DNA from: Sphingopyxis sp. OPL5
Lineage (GTDB): Bacteria; Pseudomonadota; Alphaproteobacteria; Sphingomonadales; Sphingomonadaceae
Assembly (NCBI RefSeq): GCF_003797775.2
Contig: NZ_CP060725.1
Span: 868,001-932,000 of the forward strand
Direction of reading: 5' to 3'
DNA length: 64,000 nucleotides
In this document: piece by piece, positions 34,508-43,203 of the stretch
Layout of the letters: the number at the start of each line of letters is the position of its first letter
Position numbering within the stretch: the stretch's first letter is position 1
Translations under genes and position numbers: made by a program
The notes under the pieces: model-generated
The model's database searches: none
Seen by the model: only the letters and a program-made list of their open reading frames with translations
Told to the model about the DNA's origin: nothing

Positions 34508-36013
34508 ATGAAATCGGGTCCGTCGCTCATCGCCCTGGCGCTCGCCTTTGCCGCGCCTGCCATCGTCCATGCGCAGGACGCGCCCGCCGACAAGGCCAAG
34601 GCAGAAAAGCCCACCGACATCACCCCGCAGGTTCGCACAACGAAACTGAGCGGAACCTTCGGCGGCCAGCGGATCAATTACGCCGCGACGATCGGTGAGA
34701 CGATCATCAAGACCAAGGACGGCGTGCCCGAAGTCGCGGTCGTCACCACCTCCTATATCAAGGAGCCGCGCGACCCCAACCGCCCGATCACCTTCCTGTT
34801 CAACGGCGGCCCGGGATCGGGCACCGTCTGGCTGATGATGGGCGCCTTTGGTCCCAAGCGCGTCGCCATCCCCGGCACCGGGGTCGACGACGGCGCCCCG
34901 CCCTATCCGATCGTCGACAATCCCGACGCCTTGCTCGACGTCACCGACGTCGTGTTCATCGACCCGCCGGGCACCGGCTTTTCGCACCTGATCGGCAAGG
35001 CCGATCCGAAGGATTATTACGGGGTCACGCAGGACGCCAAGCTCGTCGCCTCGGTCATCCGGCTGTGGCTCAACGACAATGGCCGCTGGAACAGCCCCAA
35101 ATATCTCGGCGGCGAAAGCTATGGCACCACCCGCTCGGCGGCGGTCGCCAACGAGTTGATGAACGACACCTACAATGATGTCGCGCTCAACGGCATCATC
35201 CTGATCTCGACCGTGCTCGATTTCGCAGCGGGGGCCGACACCCCGGGCAACGAGCTGTCGCCGATCACCAACCTGCCCTCGATGGCCGCGACCGCGCTCT
35301 ATCATGGCAAGGCGCAGGCCTCGTCGGTCGAGGGCTTCGTCGAGGAAGCGCGGCAATGGGCGATCGGCCCCTATGCATCGGCGCTGCTCAAGGGCCAGAA
35401 GCTCCAGGGCGAGGAACGCGCCGCGATCCGCCGCGACCTCGCGCGCTTCACCGGACTCAGCGAGACCTATCTCGAACAGGCCGACCTGCGCGTCACCCCG
35501 CAGCGCTTCTACAAGGAATTGCTGCGCGACCGTGGCCTGACCGTCGGCCGCCTCGACAGCCGCTACACCGGCAAGGATTATGACAATGCCGGCGAAGGCC
35601 CCGACAACGACCCCAGCTTCTATGGCATCGACGCCTCTTATACGGCCGCGATCAACAGCTGGGCGCGCGACGGCCTCGGCTTCAAGACCGACCGCGAGTA
35701 CCAATCGATCGGCAGCATCGGCGGGCAATGGGACTGGCGCATCGGCGGCCGCGACACCAACGCCTACCTCAACGTCGCGCCCTATATCGGACAGGCGTTG
35801 CGTGAGAATTCAGGGCTGAAGGTGCTGGTCGCGCAGGGCTATTATGATTTCGCGACGCCGTTCTTCGCCGCCGAATATGCGCTGTCGCGCACCGGCATCC
35901 CGCAGGACCGCATCCACTACACTTATTATGGCGCAGGCCACATGATGTATATCCGCGACGAGGATCGCCACAAATTGTCCGAGGATGTGCGGGCGTTCAT
36001 CCGGACGCGGTGA
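34508..36013 (+). CDS. S10 family serine carboxypeptidase-like protein
   Basis: A 501-residue secreted protein with a signal peptide ending at about VHAQ (residue 23). It has the serine carboxypeptidase signatures: FLFNGGPGSG (oxyanion region, about 97-106), FIDPPGTGFSH, and the nucleophile GESYGTTRS (S204). The catalytic aspartate and histidine are probably in YYDFATPFF and GAGHMMYIRD. AACCGGGGAGA precedes the ATG at 34508. S10 peptidases remove C-terminal residues at acid pH; bacterial members are common in sphingomonads and xanthomonads and their substrates are unknown. Confidence 0.92.
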   Translation: MKSGPSLIALALAFAAPAIVHAQDAPADKAKAEKPTDITPQVRTTKLSGTFGGQRINYAATIGETIIKTKDGVPEVAVVTTSYIKEPRDPNRPITFLFNGGPGSGTVWLMMGAFGPKRVAIPGTGVDDGAPPYPIVDNPDALLDVTDVVFIDPPGTGFSHLIGKADPKDYYGVTQDAKLVASVIRLWLNDNGRWNSPKYLGGESYGTTRSAAVANELMNDTYNDVALNGIILISTVLDFAAGADTPGNELSPITNLPSMAATALYHGKAQASSVEGFVEEARQWAIGPYASALLKGQKLQGEERAAIRRDLARFTGLSETYLEQADLRVTPQRFYKELLRDRGLTVGRLDSRYTGKDYDNAGEGPDNDPSFYGIDASYTAAINSWARDGLGFKTDREYQSIGSIGGQWDWRIGGRDTNAYLNVAPYIGQALRENSGLKVLVAQGYYDFATPFFAAEYALSRTGIPQDRIHYTYYGAGHMMYIRDEDRHKLSEDVRAFIRTR

Positions 36014-36039
36014 GCGCGGCATCACGGCAACCGACCCCT

Positions 36040-36069
36040 CCTCCCCCTCCCGCCTGCGGGAGGGGGAGG
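36040..36069. terminator. GC-rich perfect hairpin between convergent genes
   Basis: CCTCCCCCTCCCG and its complement CGGGAGGGGGAGG flank a 4-nt loop between the convergent S10 peptidase gene and the small membrane-protein gene. It has no T-run, so it may be a bidirectional transcript-stabilising hairpin or a copy of the palindromic repeat also seen near hemW (44347-44442), with which it shares CCCTCCCGC. Confidence 0.55.
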
Positions 36070-36076
36070 CAAAAGA

Positions 36077-36520
36077 TCAGCGCAGCACGCCCTTTGCCGC
36101 CATCGCGCGGGCATAGAAAAACAGCGCGATCGCGACGACCCAGATCACCGCGAGGAACCCCAGCACGCCGGCACCGAACAGCGCCTGATATTCGGCCGAC
36201 TTGAGCCCGACCTGATAGACGCTCATCAACCCGAGGCCGACCAGCGAGACCAGAAAGGCGGTCACCGCGTGGCGGCTGCGCGCCAGCAACAGCAAGGTGC
36301 CCGCCATCGCGCCCCAGACGCCGAGCGCCCAGCCTATGTCGGCCCAGATCGGATAGGCGTCGATCCAGGCGATCTGTTCGGGCTTCAACTGCGCGCCTTC
36401 CAGATACCAGGCCGCCTTGGTCTTGAACCCGACATAGTCGGACACCGGGATCAGGTGCCACAGGAACGAAGCCCCCGCGACGACCCACAGGTGCCAGGGC
36501 GTTTTGCCAGCTTGTGTCAT
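36077..36520 (-). CDS. Small four-TM membrane protein of unknown function
   Basis: A 147-residue protein with four hydrophobic segments (about residues 8-25, 58-80, 84-102 and 113-137). The loop after the first carries SDYVGFKTKAAWY, and an acidic stretch, LKPEQIAWIDAYPIWADIGWA, leads into the second. Proteins of this type are common in alphaproteobacteria and are sometimes named sugar transporter without evidence. No function is assigned. It is transcribed towards the S10 peptidase gene and away from the NRDE gene. Confidence 0.75.
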   Translation of the reverse strand: MTQAGKTPWHLWVVAGASFLWHLIPVSDYVGFKTKAAWYLEGAQLKPEQIAWIDAYPIWADIGWALGVWGAMAGTLLLLARSRHAVTAFLVSLVGLGLMSVYQVGLKSAEYQALFGAGVLGFLAVIWVVAIALFFYARAMAAKGVLR

Positions 36521-36659
36521 AATCGGTCTCCCCCTCCAGAAACGCCGATGAAACTATCATGCTTCGCCCCCGCCAGCAATGTAGTGATATAGCGCCGCAA
36601 TACAGCGGAATCCGCGAACAGGCTTGGCAAATGCGGCGCGGCACCCGATAGGCATCGCC

Positions 36660-37358
36660 ATGTGTGTCGTCGCCCTCGCCCACCAAATCCATCCCGACTG
36701 GCCGCTGATCCTGATCGGCAACCGCGACGAGTTTCACGCCCGCCCCGCCGCGCCGCTCGCCGCATGGAACGACGGCAACGGCATCGTCGCCGGCCGCGAC
36801 CTGCAGGCCGGCGGCACCTGGCTCGGCGTCCACCAGCCGAGCGGCCGCACCGTCGTCGTCACCAATGTGCGCGGCGCGATGCCCGACCCCGCGAAGGAAT
36901 CGCGCGGCGCGCTCGTCACCGACATGCTGCGCGGCGATGGCCGCTTCGCCGATCCCGAAGCGGACGATCTGCCGCGGTTCAACGCCTTCAATCTGTTTGC
37001 CGTTGGCGGCGGCGAGGCGCGGCTGCTGACCAATCGCCCGGTGCCGCTGATCATGCCGCTCGCGCCCGGCGTCCACGCGCTCGCCAACGAACCCGTCGAC
37101 CAGCCCTGCCCGCGCGCCGAACGGCTGCGCGCCGCGCTGGCGGCGGTGGTCGAAGCGCGCACCGATCCGGCATCGCTGCTCGACACGCTGATGGAGGAGG
37201 ACGATCCAGCGCTGTTCCTGCGCGGCGACCTCTACGGCACCCGCGCCTCGACGCTCGTCCTGATCGCCGCCGACGGTAGCGTGCAGATGACCGAGCGCCG
37301 ATACGAAGCGGGCGGCCGTCCCATTGGAACGACCGCCCGCAATTTTTCGATCGGCTGA
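36660..37358 (+). CDS. NRDE/TANGO2 family protein
   Basis: A 232-residue protein starting MCVVALAHQ, with the family hallmark NRDEFHARPA at about residues 21-30. The second residue, cysteine, is invariant in the family and could become an N-terminal nucleophile after methionine removal, as in Ntn hydrolases. Further conserved segments are GGTWLGVH and GALVTDML. TANGO2 proteins are linked to heme trafficking in eukaryotes, and the bacterial role is unsettled. The ATG at 36660 is preferred over an upstream frame start because it puts the cysteine at position 2. Confidence 0.88.
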   Translation: MCVVALAHQIHPDWPLILIGNRDEFHARPAAPLAAWNDGNGIVAGRDLQAGGTWLGVHQPSGRTVVVTNVRGAMPDPAKESRGALVTDMLRGDGRFADPEADDLPRFNAFNLFAVGGGEARLLTNRPVPLIMPLAPGVHALANEPVDQPCPRAERLRAALAAVVEARTDPASLLDTLMEEDDPALFLRGDLYGTRASTLVLIAADGSVQMTERRYEAGGRPIGTTARNFSIG

Positions 37359-37370
37359 ACGCCCGCGCGC

Positions 37371-37919
37371 TTATTTCGGCGCGATCACCATCAGCATCTG
37401 GCGGCCTTCGGTGCGCGGATGCGCCTCGACCTTCGCGATTTCCGAGGTCAGTTCGGCGACGCGCTGGAGCACGTTGAGGCCGAGCTGGGTGTGGCTCATT
37501 TCGCGGCCGCGGAACCGCATGGTCATCTTGACCTTGTCGCCTTCCTCGAGGAAGTCGAACACCTTGCGCATCTTCACGTCGAAATCATGATCGTCGATGT
37601 TCGGACGCATCTTGATCTCTTTGATTTCCTGCGTCTTCTGGCTCTTGCGAGCGAGGTTCGCCTTTTTCTGGGCTTCGTATTTATACTTGCCCACGTCGAG
37701 GAACTTGCACACCGGCGGATCGGCGTTGGGGGATACTTCGACCAGGTCGAGGCCCACCGAGGCCGCCTGTTCGATCGCTTCAGCAGTCAGCATGACGCCC
37801 AGATTTTCGCCTTCCTCGTCGATCACGCGGACCTTGGGCGAGGCGATGAATTCATTGTATCGCGGGCCGTTCTTGGGCGGCATAGGCGCCATCGGGCGGC
37901 GAATTGTGGGCGGTGGTAT
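37371..37919 (-). CDS. infC: Translation initiation factor IF-3, probably with a non-AUG start
   Basis: IF-3 keeps 30S subunits free and checks the start codon and initiator tRNA. The N-domain (GPRYNEFIASPKVRVIDEEG) and C-domain (KEIKMRPNIDDHDFDVKMR, then VKMTMRFRGREMSHTQ) are complete. GGAGA is followed, 7 nt later, by ATA at 37919, which would give 182 residues, near the E. coli length of 180. Other candidates are ATT at 37904 and ATG at 37892, both too far from the ribosome binding site. Non-AUG starts are typical of infC and allow IF-3 to repress itself. rpmI and rplT, usual partners, are not downstream; the NRDE gene is convergent. Confidence 0.9.
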   Translation of the reverse strand: MPPPTIRRPMAPMPPKNGPRYNEFIASPKVRVIDEEGENLGVMLTAEAIEQAASVGLDLVEVSPNADPPVCKFLDVGKYKYEAQKKANLARKSQKTQEIKEIKMRPNIDDHDFDVKMRKVFDFLEEGDKVKMTMRFRGREMSHTQLGLNVLQRVAELTSEIAKVEAHPRTEGRQMLMVIAPK

Positions 37920-38086
37920 AGCTGTATCTCCTGGTCGTGAATAATAGGCGCGCGGAATCGACGCGATCGCGCGCACCGCTCATATAGGGAACGCGCAGCC
38001 GTCGTAAAGGCTGCCCGTGGTAAATGGGTGCCGCTTTTCGCCCGACTGTGGCGACTATGCCACGCTCGGAGAGGCGCGAACCCCGC

Positions 38087-39301
38087 TCACCACTTCGTCG
38101 GCGCGGGTTCGATCACGCGAAAACCGCCCGCCCCGACTTCGCTGACCTCGAGCGCGCGGATCGCGATGCCGCGGTTGTTGAAGCGGAAAATGCCGTCGAT
38201 CCCGCCGAAACCATCGGCCGCGAGCAGCTGGTTCACCGGGAAATTCGTCCCCGGTTTCCAGTCGCGCGAAATCCGCACCGTCAGCAGGACCGAGTCATAG
38301 CCCAGGCTGGCGAGACGATAGGGCGCCTTGCCGAACCGGGTGCGATATTTGCCCGCGAGCTGGCCATAGAGCCCGTCCGACACGCTGGCGAACCACGACC
38401 CGCGCATCGCAGCGTTAGTGCCGAGCGACGAATCGGTGTTCCACAGCTCGGTCCCCAGGATCTGCTTGCCGCCGGTGCCCTTGATGATCGGCACCGCGCG
38501 GATCGCATTGCCGCCCGAATCGGCGATCAGCACCGCATCCATCGCGCCGCCATTGGCGAGCCGCCGCGCCGCACCGGTCAGCGCGGTGGCGCTGCGATCA
38601 TAGCTTTCGACCGCGACCAGCGTGCCGCCCGCTTCGGCCACCGCGGCGCGGAATGCCGCCGCCGACCGGTCGCCATAGACATTTTTCGGTACCAGCGCAC
38701 CGAAGCGGACATGGCCCTTGCCGCGCGCATAGGCGACGACGCGCTCGACCGACTGGCCGGGGACGAAGCCCATGATGAAGACGCCATTGCCGGCGACGCC
38801 GCTGTCGTTCGAAAAGCTCAATACCGGCACCTTCGCGGCGCGGGCGACCGGCGCCACCGCCGCGACATCCTCGGTCAGCAACGGGCCGAGGATCAGCTTG
38901 TTGCCGTCGGCGACCGCCTGCTGCGCCGCCGCCGCCGCGCCGAGCGCGGTGTCATAGGTGGTGATGCGGACGCGTTCGGTCTTGGTGTCGAGCAGCGCCA
39001 GCGTCGTCGCATTGGCGATCGCCATGCCGACATCGGCATTGGGTCCGGTCTGCGGCACCAGCAGCGCGACGCGGTGACGGTCGGTATCGGTCGGCAGTCC
39101 GGGTTCGATCGCCTCGGGCGGACGATCGGGCGTCACCACCGTCGTCGGACCATTGCCCTTGGGCACGACCTGGCACGCCGCGAGCAGCCCCGCCATCGCC
39201 ATCACCGCCGCCATGCGCAGCATTTGCCGCCGCGGCGACGCATTATTTTGGCGCTCGGCAGCAGTTTCTGCCATTTGCGGCATCATGCCGGATTCGACCA
39301 T
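38087..39301 (-). CDS. Penicillin-binding protein activator / periplasmic substrate-binding-like lipoprotein
   Basis: A 404-residue protein with a lipoprotein signal (MAMAGLLAACQ, cysteine about residue 43) and a periplasmic binding protein fold of the Leu/Ile/Val-binding type: HRVALLVPQTGPNADVG, KLILGPLLTEDV, then VPVLSFSNDSGVAG. This matches proteins called penicillin-binding protein activator (LpoA C-domain-like). AAGGGAG lies 8 nt before the ATG at 39301, supporting that start despite the long n-region; it puts the 5' end inside the divergent rsmI gene. Activation of a PBP is inferred from the family only. Confidence 0.82.
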   Translation of the reverse strand: MVESGMMPQMAETAAERQNNASPRRQMLRMAAVMAMAGLLAACQVVPKGNGPTTVVTPDRPPEAIEPGLPTDTDRHRVALLVPQTGPNADVGMAIANATTLALLDTKTERVRITTYDTALGAAAAAQQAVADGNKLILGPLLTEDVAAVAPVARAAKVPVLSFSNDSGVAGNGVFIMGFVPGQSVERVVAYARGKGHVRFGALVPKNVYGDRSAAAFRAAVAEAGGTLVAVESYDRSATALTGAARRLANGGAMDAVLIADSGGNAIRAVPIIKGTGGKQILGTELWNTDSSLGTNAAMRGSWFASVSDGLYGQLAGKYRTRFGKAPYRLASLGYDSVLLTVRISRDWKPGTNFPVNQLLAADGFGGIDGIFRFNNRGIAIRALEVSEVGAGGFRVIEPAPTKW

Positions 39302-40145
39302 CTCAAATTCTCCCTTGCCCGGACTCTATATCGTCGCGACCCCCATCGGCAACCTCGGCGACATCACGGCGCGCGCCGCGGCGACGCTGGCCCGCGCCGA
39401 CCTGATCGCCGCCGAAGACACGCGTGTGACGGCGAAGCTGCTTTCGCATCTGGGTTTGCGAATTCCGATGACCCCCTATCACGACCATAGCGACGAACGC
39501 ACGCGCGCCGCGCTGGTTGCGCGGATGGCCGACGAAGTCGTCGTTTTGGTGTCGGATGCCGGCACCCCACTGATTTCCGACCCCGGCTACAAGCTGGTGC
39601 GCGACGCGCGCGCGGCGGGGCGCCACGTCACCACCTTGCCCGGCCCCTGCGCCGCGATCGCCGCGATCACTTTGTCGGGGCTACCCAGCGACCGCTTCCT
39701 GTTCGCGGGCTTCCTGCCCAGCAAGGCCAAGGCCCGCGCCGACACCATCGCCGAATTTGCCGGCCTGCGCGCAAGTCTCGTCTTCTACGAAAGCGGGCCG
39801 CGCCTCTCGGCATCGCTCGCCGCGCTCGCCGAAGGACTGGGCGACCGCGAGGCCGCCGTGGCGCGCGAGATCAGCAAGCTCTTCGAACAATGCGTCACCG
39901 GCACGCTGACCGAACTGTCGGCACGCTACGCCGACGCCCCGCCGAAGGGCGAGATCGTCGTCATCGTCGGCCCGCCCGGCGAAGCGGTGACCGAAACCGC
40001 CGACGACGCCACCCTCGATGCGGCGCTCCGCGAAGCGATGGCCGACAAGCCGGTGGCGCAGGCCGCCAAGGCGGTCGCCAAGCGCTTCGGACTCGACCGC
40101 CACGATGTTTACGCCCGCGCGCTCACGCTCAAGGGCGCCGGGTGA
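39285..40145 (+). CDS. rsmI: 16S rRNA 2'-O-ribose C1402 methyltransferase RsmI
   Basis: RsmI methylates the ribose of C1402 in the ribosomal P site. The 286-residue protein shows the tetrapyrrole methylase-type fold: GLYIVATPIGNLGDIT at the N-terminus, AAEDTRVTAKLL, VSDAGTPLISDPG and LPGPCAAIAAITLSGLP. The ATG at 39285 is the only reasonable start and lies within the first codons of the divergent lipoprotein gene, giving a 17-nt divergent overlap. The stop overlaps the GTG of yraN (40142-40145). Confidence 0.94.
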   Translation: MPDSTISNSPLPGLYIVATPIGNLGDITARAAATLARADLIAAEDTRVTAKLLSHLGLRIPMTPYHDHSDERTRAALVARMADEVVVLVSDAGTPLISDPGYKLVRDARAAGRHVTTLPGPCAAIAAITLSGLPSDRFLFAGFLPSKAKARADTIAEFAGLRASLVFYESGPRLSASLAALAEGLGDREAAVAREISKLFEQCVTGTLTELSARYADAPPKGEIVVIVGPPGEAVTETADDATLDAALREAMADKPVAQAAKAVAKRFGLDRHDVYARALTLKGAG

Positions 40146-40492
40146 AACGCGCCGAGGCCGAGGCGCGCGGGCGCAAGGCCGAACGCCGTGCCGCCTGGTG
40201 GCTTCGCCTCCATGGCTGGCGCATCCTTGGTCAGCGATTGCGCGTCCCGGTCGGCGAAGTCGATCTGGTCGCCCGCCGCGGCCGCATTATCGCCTTCATC
40301 GAGGTCAAATGGCGCGACCGGCCCGAGGATCTCGATCTCGCGATCGACCAATATCGCCTCCGCCGCGTCGCCGCGGCGGCCGAAATGCTCGCCCCGCGCT
40401 TCGCCCGGCCACAGGACGACATCCGGATCGACGTGATGCTCCTTGCGCCGCGCCGCCTGCCACGCCATCTGGTCCACGTCTGGCAGCCCTGA
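40142..40492 (+). CDS. UPF0102 (YraN) family endonuclease-like protein
   Basis: A 116-residue protein starting at a GTG that overlaps the rsmI stop (GTGA). The restriction-endonuclease-like core is visible as GEVDLVARRGRIIAFIEVKWR, with the D-(E/Q)-x-K type acidic/lysine residues. The family almost always sits next to rsmI, as here, and a role in DNA processing or Holliday-junction metabolism has been suggested but not established. Confidence 0.88.
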   Translation: MKRAEAEARGRKAERRAAWWLRLHGWRILGQRLRVPVGEVDLVARRGRIIAFIEVKWRDRPEDLDLAIDQYRLRRVAAAAEMLAPRFARPQDDIRIDVMLLAPRRLPRHLVHVWQP

Positions 40493-40512
40493 CGGCGCCC
40501 AAGGAGAAGAGC

Positions 40513-41463
40513 ATGACCCTGCGCGCCGCCGTGCAAATGGACCCGATGGATGGCATCAACATCAATGGCGACAGCAGCTTTGCCCTGATGCTGAGCGCCC
40601 TAGAGCGCGGCTACACCGTCTATCATTACGACGTGCGCGGGCTGACGTGGGAGGCCGGGCGGCTGACCACCAAAGCGCACCGGGTGCTGGAGGCACAGCG
40701 CGAGGCCGGCGCGCATTACAAATTCGGCGAGGAAGTCACCCTCGACCTTGGCCGCGACATCGATGTCGTGCTGATGCGGCAGGACCCGCCCTTCGACCTC
40801 GGCTATCTCACCGGCACCTGGCTGCTCGAACGGATCAAAGGCGAGACTTTGGTCGTCAACGATCCCGCCGCGGTGCGCGACGCGCCGGAAAAGGTATTCG
40901 TGCTCGATTTTCCGCAGTTCATGCCGCCGACGATGGTCACGCGCAGCCTCGAGGCGACCAAGGATTTCCAGTCGCGTTACGGCGCCGTCGTGATCAAGCC
41001 GCTCCACGGCAATGGCGGCAAGGCGGTGTTCAAGATCGACGCCGACGGCAGCAACCTCGGCGCGCTCGTCGAACTGTTCGGACAGGTGTGGCCCGAACCC
41101 TTCATGGTCCAGCAATTCCTGCCCAGCGTCAGCCAGGGCGACAAGCGCATCGTGCTCGTCGACGGCGAGGTCGCGGGCGCGATCAACCGCAAGCCCGGCG
41201 AGGGCGAATTCCGTTCGAACCTCGCGGTCGGCGGCTATGCCGAGGCGGCGGAACTGACCCCGCGCGAGGCGGAAATCTGCGCCGCGCTCGGCCCGGCGCT
41301 CAAGGAACGCGGGCTGATCTTCGTCGGCATCGACGTGATCGGCGGCGAATGGCTGACCGAAATCAACGTCACCTCGCCCACCGGCATCGTCGCGATCGAC
41401 CGTTTCAACAACAGCGACACGGCGGGCATGATCTGGGATGCGATCCTGCGGCGGATCGGCTGA
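40513..41463 (+). CDS. gshB: Glutathione synthetase
   Basis: GshB joins gamma-glutamylcysteine and glycine using ATP. The 316-residue length is standard. The N-terminus (AVQMDPMDGININGDSSFAL) and ATP-grasp segments (VVIKPLHGNGGKAVFKI, FLPSVSQGDKRIVLVDG, FVGIDVIGGEWLTEINVTSPTG) are clear. AAGGAGA lies 6 nt before the ATG at 40513. The order rsmI-yraN-gshB is conserved in many alphaproteobacteria. Confidence 0.96.
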   Translation: MTLRAAVQMDPMDGININGDSSFALMLSALERGYTVYHYDVRGLTWEAGRLTTKAHRVLEAQREAGAHYKFGEEVTLDLGRDIDVVLMRQDPPFDLGYLTGTWLLERIKGETLVVNDPAAVRDAPEKVFVLDFPQFMPPTMVTRSLEATKDFQSRYGAVVIKPLHGNGGKAVFKIDADGSNLGALVELFGQVWPEPFMVQQFLPSVSQGDKRIVLVDGEVAGAINRKPGEGEFRSNLAVGGYAEAAELTPREAEICAALGPALKERGLIFVGIDVIGGEWLTEINVTSPTGIVAIDRFNNSDTAGMIWDAILRRIG

Positions 41464-41485
41464 CCGCGGCGCGCGTTGACCCGCC

Positions 41486-42100
41486 ATGACCGATTTCATT
41501 CTGAACCTGATCCAGGCCTGGGGCTATGTGGGGATCTTCATCCTCATGGTACTCGAAAATGTGTTCCCGCCGATCCCGTCCGAAGTGATCATGGGACTCG
41601 GCGGGATCGCGGTTTCGCAGGGCCGCTTCGATTTCTGGACCCTCGTCGCGGTCGCGGTCGCGGGGACGACCGCCGGCAATTGGGTCTGGTACGCGATCGG
41701 GCGCTGGATCGGTTATGAACGGCTCAAGCCCTTCATCGACCGCCACGGCCGCTGGCTGACGCTCGACTGGGCCGAGGTCGAGCGGCTGCACGGCTGGTTC
41801 GTGAAATATGGTCCCGCGATCGTCTTTTTCGCGCGCTTCATGCCCGTCGCGCGCACGATGGTGTCGCTGCCCGCGGGCATGGTGCGGATGAACCAGGCCA
41901 AATTCCTCGTCTGGACGGCCGCGGGGTCGACGATCTGGATCGCCGCGCTCGCGGGCGCGGGCCACTGGTTCGGCAAGCAGTTCGCCAATCTCGATGCCTT
42001 CGTCGGCCCGCTCGCGCTGGTCGCGATCGGGACGCTGGTGCTGATTTACGTGTGGCGGGTAGTGACGTGGAAGCCGAAGGCAAGCGAGGACGAAGCATAG
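41486..42100 (+). CDS. DedA family membrane protein
   Basis: A 204-residue inner-membrane protein. Family signatures are LENVFPPIPSEVIMGLGG (about 24-41), GTTAGNWVWYAIGRWIG, and FARFMPVARTMVSLPAGMVRM. DedA proteins are now viewed as lipid transporters or scramblases that recycle undecaprenyl-phosphate or phospholipids. Conserved acidic and arginine residues in these motifs are present. It follows gshB by 22 nt and may be co-transcribed. A palindromic repeat follows the stop. Confidence 0.92.
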   Translation: MTDFILNLIQAWGYVGIFILMVLENVFPPIPSEVIMGLGGIAVSQGRFDFWTLVAVAVAGTTAGNWVWYAIGRWIGYERLKPFIDRHGRWLTLDWAEVERLHGWFVKYGPAIVFFARFMPVARTMVSLPAGMVRMNQAKFLVWTAAGSTIWIAALAGAGHWFGKQFANLDAFVGPLALVAIGTLVLIYVWRVVTWKPKASEDEA

Positions 42101-42115
42101 AGTCCAACCCAACCC

Positions 42116-42193
42116 CGTTCGTGTCGAGCGAAGTCGAGACACGCGAAGGAAAGCGCCAGCACAACGTCTCTCGACTTCGCTCGAGACGAACGG
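42116..42193. repeat. Palindromic repeat family A, copy 1
   Basis: CGTTCGTGTCGAGCGAAG and its near-complement CTTCGCTCGAGACGAACG face each other across about 28 nt. The same unit occurs at 43121-43193, 52401-52479 and 60634-60711. It lies between the convergent DedA and xerC genes and ends 19 nt from the xerC stop. Confidence 0.85.
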
Positions 42194-42211
42194 AAAAGGG
42201 AATAGCGCCGC

Positions 42212-43102
42212 TCAAGCCCTAGGATGCGCATTCCGATAAATATCCAGCAGATGCGCCGCATCGACCGCCGTATAGACCTGCGTCGACGCCAGGCTCGCAT
42301 GCCCCAGCAATTCCTGCAGGCTGCGCAGATCGGCCCCGCCCGCCAGCAGATGCGTCGCAAAACTGTGGCGCAGCGCGTGGGGCGTCGTCCGCTCGGGCAA
42401 CCCCAGCGCGCGCCGTGCCGAGCGCACGCTCGCGCGCACCACGCCGGGCTGGAGGGGCCCGCCGCGTGCTCCGAGGAACAGCGGCGTTTCCTTCTCCATC
42501 GGCCAGGGGCAGGCGTCGGCATAGCGCGCCACCGCCTGCGCCACCGCCGGCAGGATCGGCACCACGCGCGTCTTGTTCCTTTTGCCCGTCACCCGCAGCA
42601 CATCGCCGAGCGGCAGCACCGCGCCGGTCAGCGCCAGCGCCTCGCCGATGCGCAGCCCAGCGCCATAGAGCAGCAGCAGCAACGCAAAATCGCGCGCGCC
42701 GACCCAGCCCAGCCGCGCATTATCCTCGACGTCCTGCGCCAGTTGCAACGCCTCGGCGGGCGCAACGGGGCGCGGCAGCCCCTTTTTAACGCGCGGCCCG
42801 CGCAGCGCGGGCAAGGTCGCGCCCTCGCCCCCGACGAAACGCAGGAAACCTCGCAGCGCCGACAGTTCGCGCGCCGCCGACGCATTGCCCAGCCCCTCGG
42901 AACGCCGCGTCGCCAGATAGGCGCGCAGGTCGTTGGCGCTCGTCCGCCGCAGCATCGCGGCATCGACTTCGCCGCCATGATGCCCCGAGAGAAAGGCGGC
43001 AAAGCGCTCGGCGGTCGCGACATAGGCGCGCCGCGTATGCTCCGACCGGCGCCGTTCGTGCGCCAGATGGGCATCCCAGTCGCGGATGATGTCTGAAGCC
43101 AA
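42212..43102 (-). CDS. xerC: Tyrosine recombinase XerC
   Basis: XerC/XerD recombinases resolve chromosome dimers at dif. About 296 residues contain an N-terminal SAM-like domain (SEHTRRAYVATAERFAAFL) and a catalytic domain with the R-H-R-H-Y set: YGAGLRIGEAL, HALRHSFATHLL, LGHASLASTQVY (tyrosine near the C-terminus). Start is uncertain. A TTG at 43102 has GAAGGG upstream; a GTG at 43147 lies inside a copy of palindromic repeat A and would add 15 repeat-encoded residues. Absence of other mobile genes supports a housekeeping XerC/D role rather than an integrase. Confidence 0.88.
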   Translation of the reverse strand: MASDIIRDWDAHLAHERRRSEHTRRAYVATAERFAAFLSGHHGGEVDAAMLRRTSANDLRAYLATRRSEGLGNASAARELSALRGFLRFVGGEGATLPALRGPRVKKGLPRPVAPAEALQLAQDVEDNARLGWVGARDFALLLLLYGAGLRIGEALALTGAVLPLGDVLRVTGKRNKTRVVPILPAVAQAVARYADACPWPMEKETPLFLGARGGPLQPGVVRASVRSARRALGLPERTTPHALRHSFATHLLAGGADLRSLQELLGHASLASTQVYTAVDAAHLLDIYRNAHPRA

Positions 43103-43120
43103 AGACCGCCCTTCAAATCC

Positions 43121-43193
43121 CGTTTGTGTCGAGCGAAGTCGAGACACGTTGGCGCCATGCCGCGCGTCCCTCGACTTCGCTCGGGACGAACGG
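43121..43193. repeat. Palindromic repeat family A, copy 2
   Basis: CGTTTGTGTCGAGCGAAG pairs with CTTCGCTCGGGACGAACG. It sits between hemW and xerC, both on the minus strand, and reaches to within 10 nt of the hemW stop. Its left arm contains an in-frame GTG for xerC, so gene callers may draw the start into the repeat. Confidence 0.85.
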
Positions 43194-43203
43194 TGCGGGA
43201 AGG

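Noticed and set aside
42212..43102. Tyrosine recombinase as a phage or island integrase
   Set aside because: No adjacent tRNA, attachment repeats or mobile genes, and the sequence is of the XerC/D type.
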